A DNA stretch of 64,000 nt from Luscinia megarhynchos. Its lineage: Eukaryota > Chordata > Aves > Passeriformes > Turdidae. The stretch is taken from the NCBI GenBank assembly GCA_034336665.1, contig CM067592.1, positions 54,364,473 to 54,428,472 on the forward strand, read 5' to 3'. Of the stretch, positions 62,547 through 64,000 are shown piece after piece. Made by a program: the position numbers and the translations under genes. How positions within the stretch are numbered: the first letter of the stretch is position 1; every line of letters starts with the position of its first letter. Under the pieces are notes generated by a model that did not search any database, was not told the origin of the DNA, and worked only from the letters and a program-made list of their open reading frames with translations.

Positions 62547-63865
62547 CCACGTTTGTTACATATTTGATGTCCTCTAGTGAAAGTGATGCTTTTGCAGACC
62601 TGATCCCCTGAGGGCAAGGGAAGCCCGAGAAACACAGAGTTCAGTGGATCAATGTACACTGATTTCTATGTGAGGATTCCCAGGTACCTCCTCTGAGAGG
62701 GGAGTTTCACACTTGCACTCAGAGATTAGTCTGGGGGCACTTCAGGAGCCTTTGATGGTTTGTGATCCCTCCTATGACATGACTGCCTCCCATATCAGCG
62801 TGGTAGAGCAGTTCTGCTCTGTCAGAAGGGATGAAAACCCTGAGGCCCACGTGTGAATGTCCTGCTCCTCTGGAGGGGAGTTTTCACACGAGCCAGTTGA
62901 GTAAAGTAGGACTTTGGCATGATAAAAAGCACAATCCCACCTCATGGAATCTGCTTCTTACCTATCTCTTCCCTTATCTGTCTCAAACCCAGCCTCTGGG
63001 GATGAGTGCTCAACTCCTCTGCACCCATCTGTACACTCAGATGTGTACATCTTCAGCAAAGCACCTGCTGCTTTTGCAAAAGGCTAGTTGATTTGAGTCA
63101 TTAATCATTTACATTTCAGTTCCCCACACTTCTATAACAATGGATATAATACAAACTTTCCCAACCTTCGACAACTGGTATCATCAGTATCACTTAAGGA
63201 GCATAGGAATGGTGCCTACAAAAACAAGAAATAGTGTTAAATAAAAAGAGGTGGCATGAAAGGTGAAAAAAATGGGCAGTTTGTGAAATTGGACTTTGAT
63301 TACTTGCCAGAGAGTAGTTTTATTTTCAGGGCGCTTCCAGGTAATTTCAGAAACAATAAGGTACCTACAACCTTCAGGAATATCCAATTAGGCATTATGT
63401 GCATCCTGAGGATCCCCTCTAGTGGGTGTTGCTGCCAAGTCTGCTTTGCCAGCAAAGTAGAGGATACACAAAATTTTTAATTCTGTCACTCAAGCTCCAA
63501 ATGCTTTTCTGTGGTAGTGCTCAGACATGCCAAGTGAATGAGTCAAAAATACAAAGACCATGTAGCCAGGTTTTTATAGTTTGTTTGGATCTCTTGGGTA
63601 CCTAAAATTAGCATTTAAATTCTGTTTTAGACACATAAGCACATGGACTTATTTTCAATCCTGCTGTGTTCTCATATGTTCATTTAAATTCTCTCTGTGT
63701 TAAAAAGGCTTAAAAATAATCTGTAACGTACTTAGATAAACAAATGCATACTAATTTATGGGATTTTAAAATAAGTATATCACACCAATTCTCTTATTTT
63801 GCTTCTAATCTTCATAATTGTTTTTGCATAATGTTTTGTAATTTTTATTCCCTCTCTTTTTGCTA
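62547..63865. other. Unassigned DNA between the GAAA array and the terminal LTR
   Basis: No gene or mobile element was recognised. The first ~500 bases are less AT-rich than most of the window. Confidence 0.5.
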
Positions 63866-64000
63866 TGTTCTGACTTTGGCTGGGATAGAGATAATTTTCT
63901 TCAGCGTTTCTATTATAATTCTGTGTTTTGGATTTGTGACGGAAATACTGTAAATAATTCAGGGGTGTTTTCCTTATTTTTGAGCAGTGTTTACACAGAG
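63866..64000 (+). mobile_element. Start of an ERVL-type LTR, cut by the window edge
   Basis: It begins TGTTCTGACTTTGGCTGGGATAGAGATAATTTTCTTC and continues gtgttttggatttgtgacggaaatac and tttttgagcagtgtttacacagag. This is the U3 start of the abundant avian ERVL LTR. The five bases before it are tgcta; a matching duplication would lie beyond the window. Whether it is a solo LTR or a full provirus cannot be seen. Confidence 0.88.

Overview
The window reads as AT-rich, gene-poor DNA from a bird, most likely a songbird (passerine). The evidence is the mix of mobile elements: many degraded CR1 LINE fragments with the avian 3' end, plus several long terminal repeats (LTRs) that begin TGTCCTGG, TGTGCTGG, TGTGTTGG or TGTTCTG, as is common in songbird endogenous retroviruses. 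DNA transposons and tRNA-derived SINEs were not seen. I recognise no protein-coding exon of a host gene. The window is probably intergenic or deep inside a very large intron. The only host-exon-like signal is a weak 63-codon candidate at 3193-3399.

Layout. 135-362: long perfect pentanucleotide array. 1150-1866: solo LTR with 5-bp target duplications. 2805-2830 and 4291-4590: a short palindrome and a striking 43-bp inverted repeat. 8901-9432: CR1 3' end. 11502-12784: long solo LTR with a GC-rich core and 5-bp target duplications. 16685-17834: CR1 reverse-transcriptase fragment split by a solo LTR (16815-17212). 24345-25229, 28787-29150 and 33025-33205: further CR1 pieces. 35455-37256: the centrepiece, described below. 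43510-43970: truncated LTR. 46240-47548: two CR1 copies end to end. 57085-58287: a CR1 interrupted by another CR1. 62027-62546: a cluster of AAAC, CA and GAAA microsatellites. 63866-64000: the start of an ERVL-type LTR cut by the window edge.

The most unusual structure is at 35455-37256. Two 599-bp LTRs, differing at two positions, face each other in inverted orientation around a ~600-bp core. The right LTR is followed by a lysine-tRNA-type primer binding site, as a normal 5' LTR would be on the minus strand. The left LTR is the opposite way round, so both outer ends of the element are U3 ends. The whole unit is flanked by a perfect 5-bp target duplication (actag), which suggests it integrated as one molecule. 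The inner homology of the two arms runs 5 bp past the LTR and stops exactly at the edge of the primer binding site, which points to a reverse-transcription intermediate. The core is one open reading frame of 198 codons with several hydrophobic segments, and its stop codon lies across the junction. I do not recognise the product.

Coordinates of degraded CR1 fragments are approximate to about 10-40 bases. LTR ends supported by target duplications are exact.
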